A stretch of 64,000 bases of DNA, taken from assembly GCA_016873435.1 (NCBI GenBank), contig VGXF01000004.1, positions 1 to 64,000 of the forward strand, written 5' to 3'. The DNA is from Nitrospira sp. GTDB taxonomy: Bacteria; Nitrospirota; Nitrospiria; Nitrospirales; Nitrospiraceae. The notes beneath the pieces are model-generated. The model was not told the DNA's origin. It was given only the letters and a program-made list of their open reading frames with translations, and did no database searches. This document shows positions 8,582 to 18,787 of this stretch, piece by piece. Positions within the stretch are counted from its first letter, which is position 1. Each line of letters opens with the position of its first letter. The position numbers were made by a program, and so were the translations under genes.

Positions 8582-9256
8582 TTAGCTCTCGGCTTTCAGC
8601 ACGTAGCCGCTGCCGCGCACCGTGTGGATCAGCTTGCGGGGCCGGCCCTTGTCAATCTTGGTGCGCAGATAGCTCATGTAGACATCGATGACGTTCGTGT
8701 AGGTGTCGAAGTCCTGGTTCCAGACCCGCTCGGCAATCAACGGACGGGTGAGCACGCGCCCGGCGTTGCGCATGAGATAGTCCAGCAGCGCATATTCTTT
8801 CGCCGTCAGCTCGATCCTCTGCCCCCCCCGTGTCACCTCGTGCGTAGCCGGATTGAGCATGAGGTCGTCAATCTGAAGCATGCCGGATGTTTCCCCACTG
8901 CTACGGCGCAGAAGCGCGCGCACGCGGGCGAGGAGTTCTTCAATGGCGAAGGGCTTGGTCAGATAGTCGTCAGCACCCGCGTCGAGCCCGGTGACTTTCT
9001 GCTCCGTACGCGCTTGCGCCGTGAGCAGCAACACCGGCGTGGTAATTTTCTGCTGACGCAACTCCTTGACCACCTCCACGCCGGAACGTGCCGGTAACAT
9101 GACGTCGAGCAGGATCAGATCATAGCTGCCGCCGCGGCTGCGTTCGAGCCCTTCGGCACCGTCGGCGCAACTATCCACGGCATAGCCCTCCTCTTCCAGC
9201 GCCCGCTTCACAAAGGAGGCGACCTTGGCTTCATCTTCGACGACAAGAATGCGCAT
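8582..9256 (-). CDS. OmpR/PhoB-family response regulator
   Basis: DNA-binding partner of the adjacent histidine kinase, 224 residues from the ATG at 9256. The receiver domain has the acidic pocket VEDE (residues 6-9), phospho-acceptor Asp51 (LILLDVMLP) and the conserved Lys in DDYLTKPF. A winged-helix output domain with the motif TAKEYALLDYLMR fills the C-terminal half. It begins two bases after the sdhA stop, so it is almost certainly co-transcribed with sdhA. A natural target would be the downstream htrA, but no operator could be identified. Confidence 0.93.
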   Translation of the reverse strand: MRILVVEDEAKVASFVKRALEEEGYAVDSCADGAEGLERSRGGSYDLILLDVMLPARSGVEVVKELRQQKITTPVLLLTAQARTEQKVTGLDAGADDYLTKPFAIEELLARVRALLRRSSGETSGMLQIDDLMLNPATHEVTRGGQRIELTAKEYALLDYLMRNAGRVLTRPLIAERVWNQDFDTYTNVIDVYMSYLRTKIDKGRPRKLIHTVRGSGYVLKAES

Positions 9257-9258
9257 GA

Positions 9259-10914
9259 CTAGTACGGACTGAAGTGCGTGATGGTCACCGGGACGTAGGC
9301 CAGGCGCGGGCCGTCCGGCGCGCGCACGGCCCGAGTGTGTGTCAGCCATTTTTGATCATCACGCTTGGGAAAGTCAGCGCGGTAGTGCGCCCCGCGGCTC
9401 TCCTCGCGCGCGAGCGCGCCGGCTACGATCGTTTCGGCAATCTCGACAAGACAGCTTACTTCCAAAGCCTGAATGAGATCAGAATTGAAAATCCGCCCCT
9501 TGTCCTGCACCCACATCCGATCCACCCGTTCGCATAGGCCCCGAACAACAGCCAGCGCTTCAGTCATCGATGCTTTCGTACGGAAGATGCCGAGATTCAG
9601 ACTCATGGTCTGACCCAGCACGTCCCGGACCTGCCAGGCTCGTTCGCTGCCATGATTAGCCAGCAGCCGCTGCACACGTGCTTCCTCTTCCTTCAATGTC
9701 ACATTTGCAAGTGCGCGTGGTCTGACGGTTGCAACATACTCGGAGGCCCTCAAGCCCGCCCGGCGCCCAAAGACAATCGTCTCCAGGAGCGAATTGCCTC
9801 CCAGTCGGTTGGCTCCGTGCACGCTCACACAGGCGCATTCTCCCGCCGCGTAGAGGCCGGGGACGCTCGTCTCACCCCAGATCGTCGTCTTCACACCGCC
9901 CATCTGATAGTGGGCACCGGGTCTGATCGGTATCGGCGATTCGACCGGGTCCATGCCGGCAAATTCGAGCGCGAGCTGCCGAATCTGTGGCAGCCGCTCG
10001 AGAATGCGCTGTCGCCCGAGATGCCGCAGATCCAACAATACGCACCCATCTATGCCGCGACCTTCTGAAATTTCCTGCCCGATCGCGAGGGACACGGTCG
10101 AGCGCGTGGCCAGCTCCATCTGCTCCGGCGCGTACTTGTTCATGAACCGCTCGCCCAGTGTGTTCAATAAATACCCGCCCTCGCCGCGTGCGCCTTCGGT
10201 GATCAGGATGCCCGTGTCCTTAAGCGTGGTGGGATGAAACTGCACGAACTCCATATCATCAAGCGGTGCGCCGGCCCGGTAGGCCAACGCCATGCCATCG
10301 CCGGTGTTGATGGCGGAGTTGGTGCTGGTCAGAAAGGTGCGGCCGCTGCCGCCCGTGGCCAGCACGACTGCCTTGGCGCCGATGGCGTGCAGCCCGCCCT
10401 TGAGAATGTCCCACGCGACAACGCCGCGGCAGACGCCCTCCTCCACGATTAGCGATGTCACGTACCATTCCTCGTAGACGCGGCAGCCGCGCCTCATAAG
10501 TTGTTCGTACATCGCGTGGAGGATCGCGTGGCCGGTGCGATCGGCCGCGTAACAGGTGCGAGGAAAGCCGGCCCCGCCGAAGGGCCGCTGGGCGATACGA
10601 CCGTCTTGGTCCCGGCTGAAGATCACGCCCATGCGTTCGAGGTCTTGAATACTTTCCGGCGCCTCCCGGCACATGGCCTCGATCGCATCCTGGTCGCCGA
10701 GGAAATGACCACCCTTGGCCGTGTCGAGCGCATGGGCCTCCCAGGAATCGTCGCGGCCAAGCGCGGCGTTGATGCCGCCCTGCGCGGCGACCGAGTGGCT
10801 ACGGACGGGGTGGACCTTGGAGACGAGGGCGACGTCAAGCTGCGGGGGCGCCGCGAGGGCCGCCCGCATGCCGGCCAGCCCGGCGCCGACGATGAGCAGA
10901 TCGTGCACTTTCAT
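9259..10914 (-). CDS. sdhA: succinate dehydrogenase/fumarate reductase flavoprotein subunit
   Basis: A 551-residue FAD-containing subunit that oxidises succinate or reduces fumarate in the (reductive) TCA cycle. It has the N-terminal FAD fold [15 protein letters not shown], the [14 protein letters not shown] segment that in SdhA/FrdA carries the covalent flavin histidine, HPTTL, the [10 protein letters not shown] active-site loop and the C-terminal RRAG / [10 protein letters not shown] region. It resembles SdhA/FrdA rather than NadB in its C-terminus (WLTHT, PVTIT). No Fe-S (sdhB) or membrane subunit is nearby; they must lie elsewhere. It is the first gene of the two-component/htrA operon. 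Confidence 0.88.
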   Translation of the reverse strand: MKVHDLLIVGAGLAGMRAALAAPPQLDVALVSKVHPVRSHSVAAQGGINAALGRDDSWEAHALDTAKGGHFLGDQDAIEAMCREAPESIQDLERMGVIFSRDQDGRIAQRPFGGAGFPRTCYAADRTGHAILHAMYEQLMRRGCRVYEEWYVTSLIVEEGVCRGVVAWDILKGGLHAIGAKAVVLATGGSGRTFLTSTNSAINTGDGMALAYRAGAPLDDMEFVQFHPTTLKDTGILITEGARGEGGYLLNTLGERFMNKYAPEQMELATRSTVSLAIGQEISEGRGIDGCVLLDLRHLGRQRILERLPQIRQLALEFAGMDPVESPIPIRPGAHYQMGGVKTTIWGETSVPGLYAAGECACVSVHGANRLGGNSLLETIVFGRRAGLRASEYVATVRPRALANVTLKEEEARVQRLLANHGSERAWQVRDVLGQTMSLNLGIFRTKASMTEALAVVRGLCERVDRMWVQDKGRIFNSDLIQALEVSCLVEIAETIVAGALAREESRGAHYRADFPKRDDQKWLTHTRAVRAPDGPRLAYVPVTITHFSPY

Positions 10915-11047
10915 GAGGCAAAAACAAACCCAGCAGCCATTATGGCTTTATCATGGCGTAAGAATCAAAACTGTTCAAGAGAGGTCTTGCTTCGGTCGTG
11001 TTCTCCCATGCAAAATAGGGGAGCGAATTACCCCCTTCTGGAGGACC

Positions 11048-13957
11048 ATGAGCCCGCAATCCTTCCTAAATCCGATCGATACATTTGTGCACCGCCACAT
11101 CGGACCCACTGATGCCGACATCCAGGAAATGTTGGCGACCCTGGGCTTGAAGTCCCTTGATACGCTCGTTGAGGGGGTCGTGCCGGAGGATATCCGGATG
11201 CGCCAGCCGCTCACGTTCGGTGCGATCCGCGGCGAGTTCGACGTGCTGGCCGAGCTGCGCGCCATGCACGACCGCAATCAAGTGTTCCGTTCGTTCATCG
11301 GCATGGGCTATCACGATTGCATCACGCCCCCGGTCATCCAGCGGAACATTCTCGAAAATCCCGGCTGGTACACACAGTACACGCCCTACCAGGCCGAGAT
11401 CGCGCAGGGACGGCTGGAGGCGCTGCTCAATTTCCAGACAATGATCGCGGACCTGACCGGCCTGCCCTGCGCGAACGCCTCCCTGTTGGATGACGCGACA
11501 GCGGCCGCCGAGGCTATGACCATGTGCCACCGCCTAGCCCACCGCACTGTCGCGGGCGGAGCGGAAAAAACCGGCTTCTTCGTGGCGAAGGACTGCGACC
11601 CGCAGACCATCGCCGTCATCCAAACCCGCGCGGAACCGCTAGGCATCACGTTGCATATCGGCGGCGTGGAGGACGTCGATTTTGCCAAACAGGACCTCTT
11701 TGGCTTGTTGCTGCAATATCCGACAACGGACGGGACTCTCCGGGACGACCACGAACTAATTGAGACCGCGCACACGAACGGCGCGCTGGTCGTGGTGAGC
11801 ACGGATTTACTGGCGCTGACGCTCCTGAAACCGCCGGGGGAATTCGGCGCAGATATTGCCGTAGGCTCTAGCCAACGCTTCGGCGTGCCAATGGGTTTCG
11901 GCGGGCCCCATGCAGCTTTTCTTTCCTGCAAGCAGGACTACGTGCGGCAGATGCCGGGACGGATCGTCGGTGTCTCGAGGGACAAGGCGGGGCGACCGGC
12001 CTATCGCCTGACGCTCCAGACTCGCGAGCAGCACATCCGCCGCGACAAGGCCAATAGCAATATCTGCACGGCGCAGGTACTGCTCGCGGTCATGGCCAGC
12101 ATGTACGCTGTCTATCACGGGCCGGAGGGCTTGAAGCGCATCGCCGAGCGCGTGCACGGTCTCACGGTTGTGTTGGCAGAAGGCTTGCGCCGCCTCGGCT
12201 ACGAAGTCGGACCGACGCCCAGCTTCGGTACGCTGAAAATCCGTCCGATGGGCCGCGCGCCGCATCAGTCGGTGCCGCGGATCGTCGCGCGCGCCATTGA
12301 ACGCCGCATAAACTTCCGGCGCCATGAGGAGAGCTACATTACGATTTCGCTCGACGAGGTGACGACGCCGGCGGAAGTGCAGACGCTATTCGAAATCTTT
12401 GCGGGCGGCCAACCGGTGCCATTCACTGTGCAGGAATTATCGGGCACGGTCGCCCTCGGCTACCCGAAGCATCTCGCGCGCACGAGCAAGTATCTAACGC
12501 ATGAGGTCTTCAACCGCTACCACTCGGAGCACGAGCTGACGCGCTACATCCAGCGGCTTCAGGATAAAGACCTCTCGCTCGTCTACTCGATGATTCCGCT
12601 CGGCTCCTGCACAATGAAACTTAACGGGTCCGTTGAAATGATTCCAATCACGTGGAAGGGCTTCGGTCGTCTCCACCCCTTTGCGCCGGTCGAGCAGACA
12701 CTGGGCTATCAGGAAATGTTCCGGCAACTGGAGGACCGGCTGGCCGAGATCACCGGCTTTGCCGCCACATCGTTGCAGCCTAACGCCGGCTCGCAGGGTG
12801 AATATGCGGGCCTTATGGTCATCCGCGCTTACCACAAGCACCGTGGCGAGGGGCATCGCCACGTCTGCCTGATTCCTGTCTCGGCGCATGGGACGAACCC
12901 CGCCAGCGCCGTGATCGCGGGCATGACCGTCCTGCCAGTGGCCTGCGACAGCAAAGGCAACGTAGACCTTGGCGATCTCGAGGCCAAAGCCAAGGAGCAC
13001 CGTGACAAACTCGCCGCGCTCATGGTGACCTATCCCTCCACGCACGGCGTTTTTGAGGAAGGCATCCGAAAAATCTGCCAGATCGTGCACGCGCACGGCG
13101 GACAGGTTTATCTGGATGGCGCTAACATGAACGCGCAGGTGGGGCTCTGCCGCCCTGGCGACTTCGGCGCGGACGTCTGCCACCTCAATTTGCATAAAAC
13201 CTTCTGCATCCCGCATGGGGGGGGCGGGCCAGGGGTCGGCCCGATCTGCGTCGCCGCACATCTGGTGCCGTTCCTCCCTGGCCATCCGATCACGCGGATG
13301 GGCGGCAAGGAATCCATTGGGCCGGTCTCGGCTGCGCCCTACGGTAGCGCCAGCATTCTGCCGATCTCCTGGGTCTACATCGCGCTGATGGCGGCGGAGG
13401 GACTGACAAAGGCGACGAAAGTCGCGGTTCTGAACGCCAACTACATGGCCAAGCGGCTGGAGAAGCATTATCCCGTCCTCTACACGGGCAAGCAGGGCTG
13501 CGTGGCGCACGAATTTATCCTCGATGTGCGGCCATTCAAGCAAAGCGCCGGCGTGGAGGCGATGGACGTGGCTAAGCGGCTGATGGACTATGGTTTTCAC
13601 GCCCCGACGGTCTCGTGGCCCGTGGTCGGCACCCTCATGATCGAGCCGACGGAGAGCGAGTCGAAGGCCGAATTAGACCGGTTCTGCGAGGCGATGATCA
13701 AGATTCGTGCAGAGATTCAGGAGATCGCGGACGGCCGCCTGCCGAAGGACGACAACCCACTCAAGAACGCGCCCCACACGATGCACGAGGTGACGACGAC
13801 AAATTGGACACATCCGTACTCGCGCGAGCAGGCGGTGTTTCCGACGTCATGGACGCGCGAGCACAAGTTCTGGCCCTCTGTCGCACGGATTGACGACGCC
13901 TACGGGGATCGGAATCTCGTGTGTACGTGTCCGCCGATCGACAGCTATCAATCCTAG
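11048..13957 (+). CDS. gcvP: glycine dehydrogenase (decarboxylating), P-protein
   Basis: PLP enzyme of the glycine cleavage system; it decarboxylates glycine and passes the aminomethyl group to the lipoyl arm of GcvH. The start at 11048 follows GGAGG and gives 969 residues, the full single-chain form with both homologous halves fused. The PLP lysine is Lys717 in [16 protein letters not shown]. It is divergent from sdhA. gcvT lies downstream on the opposite strand, and gcvH is not in the window. No glycine riboswitch motif was seen in the 133-base leader. Confidence 0.96.
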   Translation: MSPQSFLNPIDTFVHRHIGPTDADIQEMLATLGLKSLDTLVEGVVPEDIRMRQPLTFGAIRGEFDVLAELRAMHDRNQVFRSFIGMGYHDCITPPVIQRNILENPGWYTQYTPYQAEIAQGRLEALLNFQTMIADLTGLPCANASLLDDATAAAEAMTMCHRLAHRTVAGGAEKTGFFVAKDCDPQTIAVIQTRAEPLGITLHIGGVEDVDFAKQDLFGLLLQYPTTDGTLRDDHELIETAHTNGALVVVSTDLLALTLLKPPGEFGADIAVGSSQRFGVPMGFGGPHAAFLSCKQDYVRQMPGRIVGVSRDKAGRPAYRLTLQTREQHIRRDKANSNICTAQVLLAVMASMYAVYHGPEGLKRIAERVHGLTVVLAEGLRRLGYEVGPTPSFGTLKIRPMGRAPHQSVPRIVARAIERRINFRRHEESYITISLDEVTTPAEVQTLFEIFAGGQPVPFTVQELSGTVALGYPKHLARTSKYLTHEVFNRYHSEHELTRYIQRLQDKDLSLVYSMIPLGSCTMKLNGSVEMIPITWKGFGRLHPFAPVEQTLGYQEMFRQLEDRLAEITGFAATSLQPNAGSQGEYAGLMVIRAYHKHRGEGHRHVCLIPVSAHGTNPASAVIAGMTVLPVACDSKGNVDLGDLEAKAKEHRDKLAALMVTYPSTHGVFEEGIRKICQIVHAHGGQVYLDGANMNAQVGLCRPGDFGADVCHLNLHKTFCIPHGGGGPGVGPICVAAHLVPFLPGHPITRMGGKESIGPVSAAPYGSASILPISWVYIALMAAEGLTKATKVAVLNANYMAKRLEKHYPVLYTGKQGCVAHEFILDVRPFKQSAGVEAMDVAKRLMDYGFHAPTVSWPVVGTLMIEPTESESKAELDRFCEAMIKIRAEIQEIADGRLPKDDNPLKNAPHTMHEVTTTNWTHPYSREQAVFPTSWTREHKFWPSVARIDDAYGDRNLVCTCPPIDSYQS

Positions 13958-14123
13958 GTGCGGCAATCTGGTGCATCCCGTTGCTGGCCGAGGGCGCATG
14001 ACCGGGATGTGCTTGCCATAGGATCAGCGCGTATCTCGGCGCGGGCAGGGCGGGGACGGACAAGACCGCCCGCGCCGTGAGGGATGCCCCCCGCCGGCGC
14101 GTCAGCTGGTGCAAAACAAAAAA
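13958..14123. other. non-coding stretch between gcvP and the gcvT-side terminator
   Basis: No supported reading frame. With the hairpin and the remaining sequence up to 14342 this forms a 385-base gap between convergent genes. Short frames present on both strands have no ribosome-binding site or recognisable product. Confidence 0.6.
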
Positions 14124-14168
14124 GCGGGAACACGGACCGGCCGCCTTTAGACCGATCCGTGTTCCCGC
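14124..14168 (-). terminator. intrinsic terminator of the gcvT-NUDIX transcript
   Basis: A 13-bp perfect stem: GCGGGAACACGGA (14124-14136) with TCCGTGTTCCCGC (14156-14168). Read on the minus strand it is followed by TTTTTTGTTTT, a textbook U tract. It lies about 175 bases beyond the NUDIX stop codon. Confidence 0.85.
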
Positions 14169-14342
14169 GTCCGCTCCCCTAGTCCTTCCCCTAAGATCGT
14201 TCTACGCGGTCTGTCGCTTGGTCACCGTGTTCTTTGAGTCCGCCTCTCTTCGTCGTGACTCCGCGCACTCATCGCGCGATGCGGCTCCACACTTTTACGA
14301 CAGGCTATTCCGGATATTGCGGGCTGCTGGAACAGATAAAAC

Positions 14343-14861
14343 CTACTTAGCCAGACGCTGGCGGAGATAGACGGACTGGAGACCGACGATGGTTTTGGCG
14401 TCGCGAATGGTGCCATCTCTGATTTTTGCGATCGCCTCATCGAGCGACATCTCGACCACTTCTAGCACTTCATCATGATCGAGTTTTTGCTTTGTCTTGA
14501 CGAGATTCGTGGCGAGGAACAGGTGCATGACCTCGTCGGTAAAACCGGGGGCTGTAAAAAATGTTTCGAGCGGTTTGATCGTCCCTCCTCGATAGCCAAT
14601 CTCCTCTTCCAATTCGCGCTCGGCGCAGAGCTTCGGATCTTCACCGGGGTACAGTTTCCCAGCCGGAATTTCGTAGATAAATCCTCCCGCCGCGAGTCGG
14701 TATTGCCGGATCAGGACGACCGTCCGCGTATCCTTCATCGGCACGATGGCGGCCGCACCGGGGTGCCGGACGACCTCCAGCTCAACAGTCGCACCCGTGG
14801 GTAGCGTGACAGTCTCCAGATTGAGCGTGACGACCTTGCCTTTGAAAATGGTGTTGATCAC
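14343..14861 (-). CDS. NUDIX hydrolase, ADP-ribose pyrophosphatase type
   Basis: Hydrolyses nucleoside diphosphate linked to another group, most likely ADP-ribose. The 172-residue protein has a complete Nudix box at residues 68-90 (G-x5-E-x7-REL-x-EE-x-G), preceded by the ALIRQYR-like strand (VVLIRQYRLA) and followed by the TAPGF motif characteristic of the NudF/ADPRase group. The start is GTG, three bases after the gcvT stop, so translation is probably coupled. The pairing with gcvT is conserved in some bacteria but its reason is unclear. Confidence 0.88.
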   Translation of the reverse strand: MINTIFKGKVVTLNLETVTLPTGATVELEVVRHPGAAAIVPMKDTRTVVLIRQYRLAAGGFIYEIPAGKLYPGEDPKLCAERELEEEIGYRGGTIKPLETFFTAPGFTDEVMHLFLATNLVKTKQKLDHDEVLEVVEMSLDEAIAKIRDGTIRDAKTIVGLQSVYLRQRLAK

Positions 14862-14864
14862 GCG

Positions 14865-15947
14865 TTATTTCCGTTTGTAAAAAGGCGGCTTCACGATCGT
14901 GGCCTCCTGCATACGGCCCCGGATGTCAATCTGGATACGCGTGCCCGGCTCGGCGTACTTCGCCTGCACCGACGCGAGGCCAATCCCCTTCTGAAGCCGC
15001 GGAGACAAATTGCCACTGGTCACAACGCCGATGGGTGCCCCCTCCGCCCGGACATGCATGCCGTGCCGCGGGACGCCCTTTTCGATCAATTCGAATCCGA
15101 CGAGTTGCTTTGAGGGGCCGCTTTCTTTTTGCTTAACCAGCGCGGACCGCCCGATGAACTCGCCTTTAGTGAAATCCACAGCAAAGGATGCGCCCGCTTC
15201 AAGCGGCGTGATCTGCTCGTCCATGTCATTGCCATAGAGCAGATAGCCGACCTCCAGACGCAGCAGATCGCGGGCGCCCAGGCCGCAGGGCTTGATGCCA
15301 ACTGCCGCGCCGGCCTGCAATAGTGCGTCCCAGGTTTTCACTGCAGCGGAAGCAGGCAGGTAAAGTTCGAAGCCGACTTCACCCGTATAGCCGGTTCTGG
15401 ACACGACACCCTGCGTGCCAAGAATGGACATTTCCATGCACTGGCGCGGCTTGAGTGTGGCGGCGGCCGGACAGATGGCCTGCAGGGTCGCCGGCGACTG
15501 TGGCCCCTGCACCGCGATCTGGGCAACAAATGAACTCTCGTCTTCGAGGCGTATGTCGCCCTGCGGGGCCTTAGCGCAGAACCAGGAAAAAATCTGTTCG
15601 CGATTCGAGGCATTGACACAGACAAGAAACCGTGTGGGCGCAAGTCGGTAGAGGAAAATGTCGTCCTTGACGCCGCCGGAGGGATTGCACACCATCGAAT
15701 ATTGCGCTGCGCCCACGGCCAGCGGTTCCGGATTCGTCGTCGTGACCAGCCTGAGAAACGCCACCGCGTCGCTGCCTTCCACGGTGAGCCGGCCCATATG
15801 ACTGACGTCGAAAAGCCCGACGGCCGTACGGACGGTCTGGTATTCGTCCACCACACCGGAATACTGAATCGGCATCTCCCAGCCGGCGAAATTCACGAGC
15901 TTGGCATTGGCGGCTAGGTGGGCCTGGTACAACGGCGTACGTTTCAT
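14865..15947 (-). CDS. gcvT: aminomethyltransferase, glycine cleavage T-protein
   Basis: Transfers the methylene group from aminomethyl-lipoyl-GcvH to tetrahydrofolate and releases ammonia. At 360 residues it has standard length, with N-terminal MKRTPLYQAHLAANAKLVNFAGWEMP-type folate-binding entry (residues 1-26), the FDVSHMGR segment and the C-terminal barrel with ATIVKPPFYK. It faces gcvP across the locus, so the two are under separate promoters. An FKBP remnant lies just upstream. Confidence 0.95.
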   Translation of the reverse strand: MKRTPLYQAHLAANAKLVNFAGWEMPIQYSGVVDEYQTVRTAVGLFDVSHMGRLTVEGSDAVAFLRLVTTTNPEPLAVGAAQYSMVCNPSGGVKDDIFLYRLAPTRFLVCVNASNREQIFSWFCAKAPQGDIRLEDESSFVAQIAVQGPQSPATLQAICPAAATLKPRQCMEMSILGTQGVVSRTGYTGEVGFELYLPASAAVKTWDALLQAGAAVGIKPCGLGARDLLRLEVGYLLYGNDMDEQITPLEAGASFAVDFTKGEFIGRSALVKQKESGPSKQLVGFELIEKGVPRHGMHVRAEGAPIGVVTSGNLSPRLQKGIGLASVQAKYAEPGTRIQIDIRGRMQEATIVKPPFYKRK

Positions 15948-15950
15948 CGT

Positions 15951-16076
15951 TCAGCGCAGTTCCCGCAATTCCATCTCACCCCCTAGGGTGGCGGGGGGTG
16001 AAATCAAAATGCCCTCTTCCCGGTCCCCGTAGCCGAGATCCGGAGGCAGAATGAGCTGGCACCTGCCCCCTCGCAT
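15951..16076 (-). pseudogene. C-terminal remnant of an FKBP-type peptidyl-prolyl isomerase
   Basis: A 41-residue frame (MRGGRCQLILPPDLGYGD, then a loop and ISPPATLGGEMELREL) that matches only the last third of the FKBP fold: the IPP-LGYG and PPATL..E.EL segments. The first two thirds of the domain, including much of the active site, are missing. The frame is the same as that of the upstream FIST gene and begins two codons after its TGA. It is either a decayed gene or, if translated, a fragment unlikely to fold alone. Confidence 0.65.
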
Positions 16077-16082
16077 CCCTGT

Positions 16083-17285
16083 TCAGACGTCCGGCTCAGA
16101 AAACAGCACGACGCTGGCAGTATAGCCGTGCAGGAAGTTGCGCCCGCCCACGGGGCCGATCTCACCTTGGGCAAAAAAGCCCGCTATCGGAATCTCGCCG
16201 GCCCGCTCACGGACAATGGACACGTCGTGGTGCGGCAGTCCGAACAGCCCGCGCCCCCGGCCGCAACAACTGAAGAGGAGCGCACCCAGCGGCGGCTTGG
16301 GATGCCGCGCCCGCTCAGCGGCGAGCATGAGATGGAGATCCTCCGTGGCCGATTGTGCATCCCGCAAATGGAACTGGATGGTCTGGCCTTCCTTAACGAT
16401 GTCCCCGATGGCCACGCTGCCGGTCTGCTGATCGGCGCCAATCAGATTCCGCACGAGAAAATCGCCTCGCTCAAATCGGTTGCGCGTTTCGTCCATCACC
16501 ACACCAAGATGCAGCGCGCGCTGAGCCAACTGCTGTTCGTCGTTGCTCAGCGATGCAAAGAGCGCCTTAAGTCGCTCTAGCGTCGGCACGCCACCAAGCT
16601 CGTGAATGATGTTTTGTTCCGATCGGGTGACCATGTACCGCTCCCCGATCGGCCGGCAGCCCTGCGAGATGACGGTTCGGATCGATACCGGGCCTGAGAC
16701 AGCCACGCCGACAAGGCCGCTGCTATAAATGTTCCCGTTGAGCACCAGCCGGTTACCGCCCTCGTCGCGGCCCCCACCGGCCAGCCCGCCGATTGCCGGG
16801 GCGCCGTAGCACCGTTCCGCAAGGCTCTCGAACACTTCCTCCATGGGAGCAGAAAAAGGATCGGCCAGCAGCAGCAATGACGGGGGCGACGCGCCGTCAT
16901 GACGCCTTCCGGGCCACCCGTCCATGGAGGCGCCATGTTCGTCTCGCCCCGCCGGCAGATGGATCGGCGTCAGCGAGACGCCGGGCAGGCTGGCTGTCCA
17001 GAGCGTGACCGCCGGCGCACTTTCAATTTCCTCGCCTCCACCGATCACGCCCTCCCCGGAACAGCCGAGCAGCAAACCTGGATTCAGCTCACGCCGGACC
17101 GCCTCGACCAGTTCGTCTATTGAGTCGACATGATGCGGAGAAAAGAACAGGCAGGCCAAATCGGCCGATAGGCCGTCGAGGTCGCGCCGGGCAGCCTGAC
17201 CGAGCGAACGGCCAGCCTGCGCCGCGTCACGCTCGCGCGAGACGGCGGCTGAAAACCTCATCGCGGTCTGGACCCGGCTCGGCAT
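16083..17285 (-). CDS. FIST-domain sensory protein
   Basis: A 400-residue protein with FIST_N (about 20-210) and FIST_C (about 215-390) domains, found in bacterial and archaeal signal-transduction proteins and proposed to bind small ligands such as amino acids. Recognisable parts are LLGCSGEGVIGGGEE, APAIGGLAGGG and the C-terminal GALLFSCCGRGRGLFG ending with GEIGPVGG. The start at 17285 was chosen for the AAGGAG site seven bases before; a longer frame runs into the preceding gene. No kinase or cyclase is fused, so it may act as a stand-alone sensor. Confidence 0.85.
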   Translation of the reverse strand: MPSRVQTAMRFSAAVSRERDAAQAGRSLGQAARRDLDGLSADLACLFFSPHHVDSIDELVEAVRRELNPGLLLGCSGEGVIGGGEEIESAPAVTLWTASLPGVSLTPIHLPAGRDEHGASMDGWPGRRHDGASPPSLLLLADPFSAPMEEVFESLAERCYGAPAIGGLAGGGRDEGGNRLVLNGNIYSSGLVGVAVSGPVSIRTVISQGCRPIGERYMVTRSEQNIIHELGGVPTLERLKALFASLSNDEQQLAQRALHLGVVMDETRNRFERGDFLVRNLIGADQQTGSVAIGDIVKEGQTIQFHLRDAQSATEDLHLMLAAERARHPKPPLGALLFSCCGRGRGLFGLPHHDVSIVRERAGEIPIAGFFAQGEIGPVGGRNFLHGYTASVVLFSEPDV

Positions 17286-17314
17286 CGTGGCTCCTTGCGC
17301 CCGTGCGGCGCGCG

Positions 17315-17542
17315 TTATTCGGGGAGATTGGCTCGGTCGCCCCGCTCCGCCTGCAGTTTCTTGTGATAGCGCCACATGTAGGAATGGTAGTCGTCGAGCT
17401 GCGCGAGCAAATAGTGCAATTCCGTGGGGTCCTCCGCTTCCAACGCCCGGGTCATGAGGGTCTGCAAAAACTCCGCGAAGGTCTGGGTCTTCTCCAGCGC
17501 AGTCAGTAATTTCAATCCTCCACCTATTTGATACGTCGCCAT
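17315..17542 (-). CDS. 75-residue conserved-looking hypothetical protein
   Basis: The start at 17542 follows a GAGG site (GTGAGGTCGGCACC). The product is mainly helical and rich in Leu and Glu (LLTALEKTQTFAEFLQTLM, then LHYLLAQLDDYHSYMWRYHK) with no signal or membrane segment. No family is recognised. It precedes the FIST gene by 29 bases on the same strand and may be its partner. Confidence 0.55.
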   Translation of the reverse strand: MATYQIGGGLKLLTALEKTQTFAEFLQTLMTRALEAEDPTELHYLLAQLDDYHSYMWRYHKKLQAERGDRANLPE

Positions 17543-17623
17543 GGTGCCGACCTCACTGATGAATGGTGAATTTGCACCTGCGAGCGCAAGCATAGACAGC
17601 CCCTGCCAGGAAATGCAAGGCGC

Positions 17624-18787
17624 TTATTGGGTGACTGACAGGATTGCGCGCACGCGGGGCAGGGAAATGGCCTCCACGCGGTGCCCGTCGCGCCCCACGG
17701 TGGTCGTCGCCATGGTCAGGGCGTTAAGAATCGCCTCTTCCGTGGCCTCCACGGTCGCCGTGAAGAGTGGATTGATGTGCGCGTCGGAGAGATGAGTCAT
17801 GTCGAAGGTGCGCGCCTTCGGATAGTGCGGAATCGTGTTACCGGTCGAGAAGGCCAGGATGAAATCCCCGCTGCCGTGACGCACCGTCGAGCCGGTGCGC
17901 GCCAACCCTATCGCAGCGCGCTTCGCCAGCCGGCCAAGCTGACGACTGTCCAGCGGCGCGTCGGTGGCAATGATGATGATGATCGAGCCTTCGGCGCCAG
18001 ACGCCAGGCGCTCGTCCGTGTAGAGCTTGCCAACTGGCACCCCCCCGATAACCAGCTCTTCGCGACGGCCGTGGTTGGCATTGACGAGCACGCCGACGGT
18101 GTAGCTGCCCTCGTCTTTTAACAGGCGGCGCGAGGCGGTGCCGATGCCCCCCTTAAATCCGTAGGACACCATGCCGGTGCCGGCCCCGACCGAGCCTTCC
18201 GCCACCGGGCCCCCAGTCGCCCCATCCAGCGCCCTGAGTACGTCCTGCTCGGAGACGTGCCGCCCCTGTATGTCGTTCAAGCGACTGTCGTCGCATTCGG
18301 CCACGACCGGCGTCAACGTATCGTCGGTAATGCCGATCCCCGGATAGCGATGGATCATCCAGCTCATCACGCCGTTAGCCACTCGTGGCACATTCATCGT
18401 GTTGGTGAGCGCAATGGGATATTCGAGAAATCCGGACTCTGCGACCCAAGCCAGTCCGGTCATCTCTCCAGTACCGTTCAGCACGAAGGAGCTGGCCGGG
18501 ACTTTCTTGTGCCAGATATCGTCACGGGGGATCACGACGGTGACGCCGGTCCTGACGGGCCCTTCGCCCGGTTTGAGCGGCCCATCGCCTTTGCGCAGCG
18601 TGACCTGCCCGACCTTCACGCCGACCACATCGGTGATGGCATTGTGCGGCCCTGGGTCATACCGCCCGATGACGACACCCAGCTCGCGCACGCGCTGGCG
18701 GGGTTCGTCTGCGGCGCCGGCATGGACAGCGCCCGCGAGCAGGGCCAGTACCGCCAGGCTCGCTAGCAACAGCCGCTCAAATTTCAT
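17624..18787 (-). CDS. P1-family (DmpA/BapA-type) aminopeptidase, secreted
   Basis: N-terminal-nucleophile peptidase that cleaves N-terminal D- or beta-amino acids from peptides; it self-processes between Gly and Ser. The 387-residue protein begins with a signal peptide (MKFERLLLASLAVLALLAG... ending AHA/GAA). The self-cleavage point is Gly198-Ser199 in PVAEGSVGAGTGM, giving a catalytic Ser on the beta chain. The start at 18787 overlaps the upstream metallo-hydrolase by 11 bases and has a GGGGAG site. A role in envelope peptide recycling is likely but inferred. Confidence 0.88.
   Translation of the reverse strand: MKFERLLLASLAVLALLAGAVHAGAADEPRQRVRELGVVIGRYDPGPHNAITDVVGVKVGQVTLRKGDGPLKPGEGPVRTGVTVVIPRDDIWHKKVPASSFVLNGTGEMTGLAWVAESGFLEYPIALTNTMNVPRVANGVMSWMIHRYPGIGITDDTLTPVVAECDDSRLNDIQGRHVSEQDVLRALDGATGGPVAEGSVGAGTGMVSYGFKGGIGTASRRLLKDEGSYTVGVLVNANHGRREELVIGGVPVGKLYTDERLASGAEGSIIIIIATDAPLDSRQLGRLAKRAAIGLARTGSTVRHGSGDFILAFSTGNTIPHYPKARTFDMTHLSDAHINPLFTATVEATEEAILNALTMATTTVGRDGHRVEAISLPRVRAILSVTQ

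Noticed and set aside
9259-10914. L-aspartate oxidase (NadB) as identity of the flavoprotein
   Set aside because: The active-site loop and C-terminal region fit SdhA/FrdA better, and no other NAD-synthesis gene is adjacent.
10915-11047. Possible glycine riboswitch upstream of gcvP
   Set aside because: The 133-base leader does not show the conserved glycine aptamer segments.
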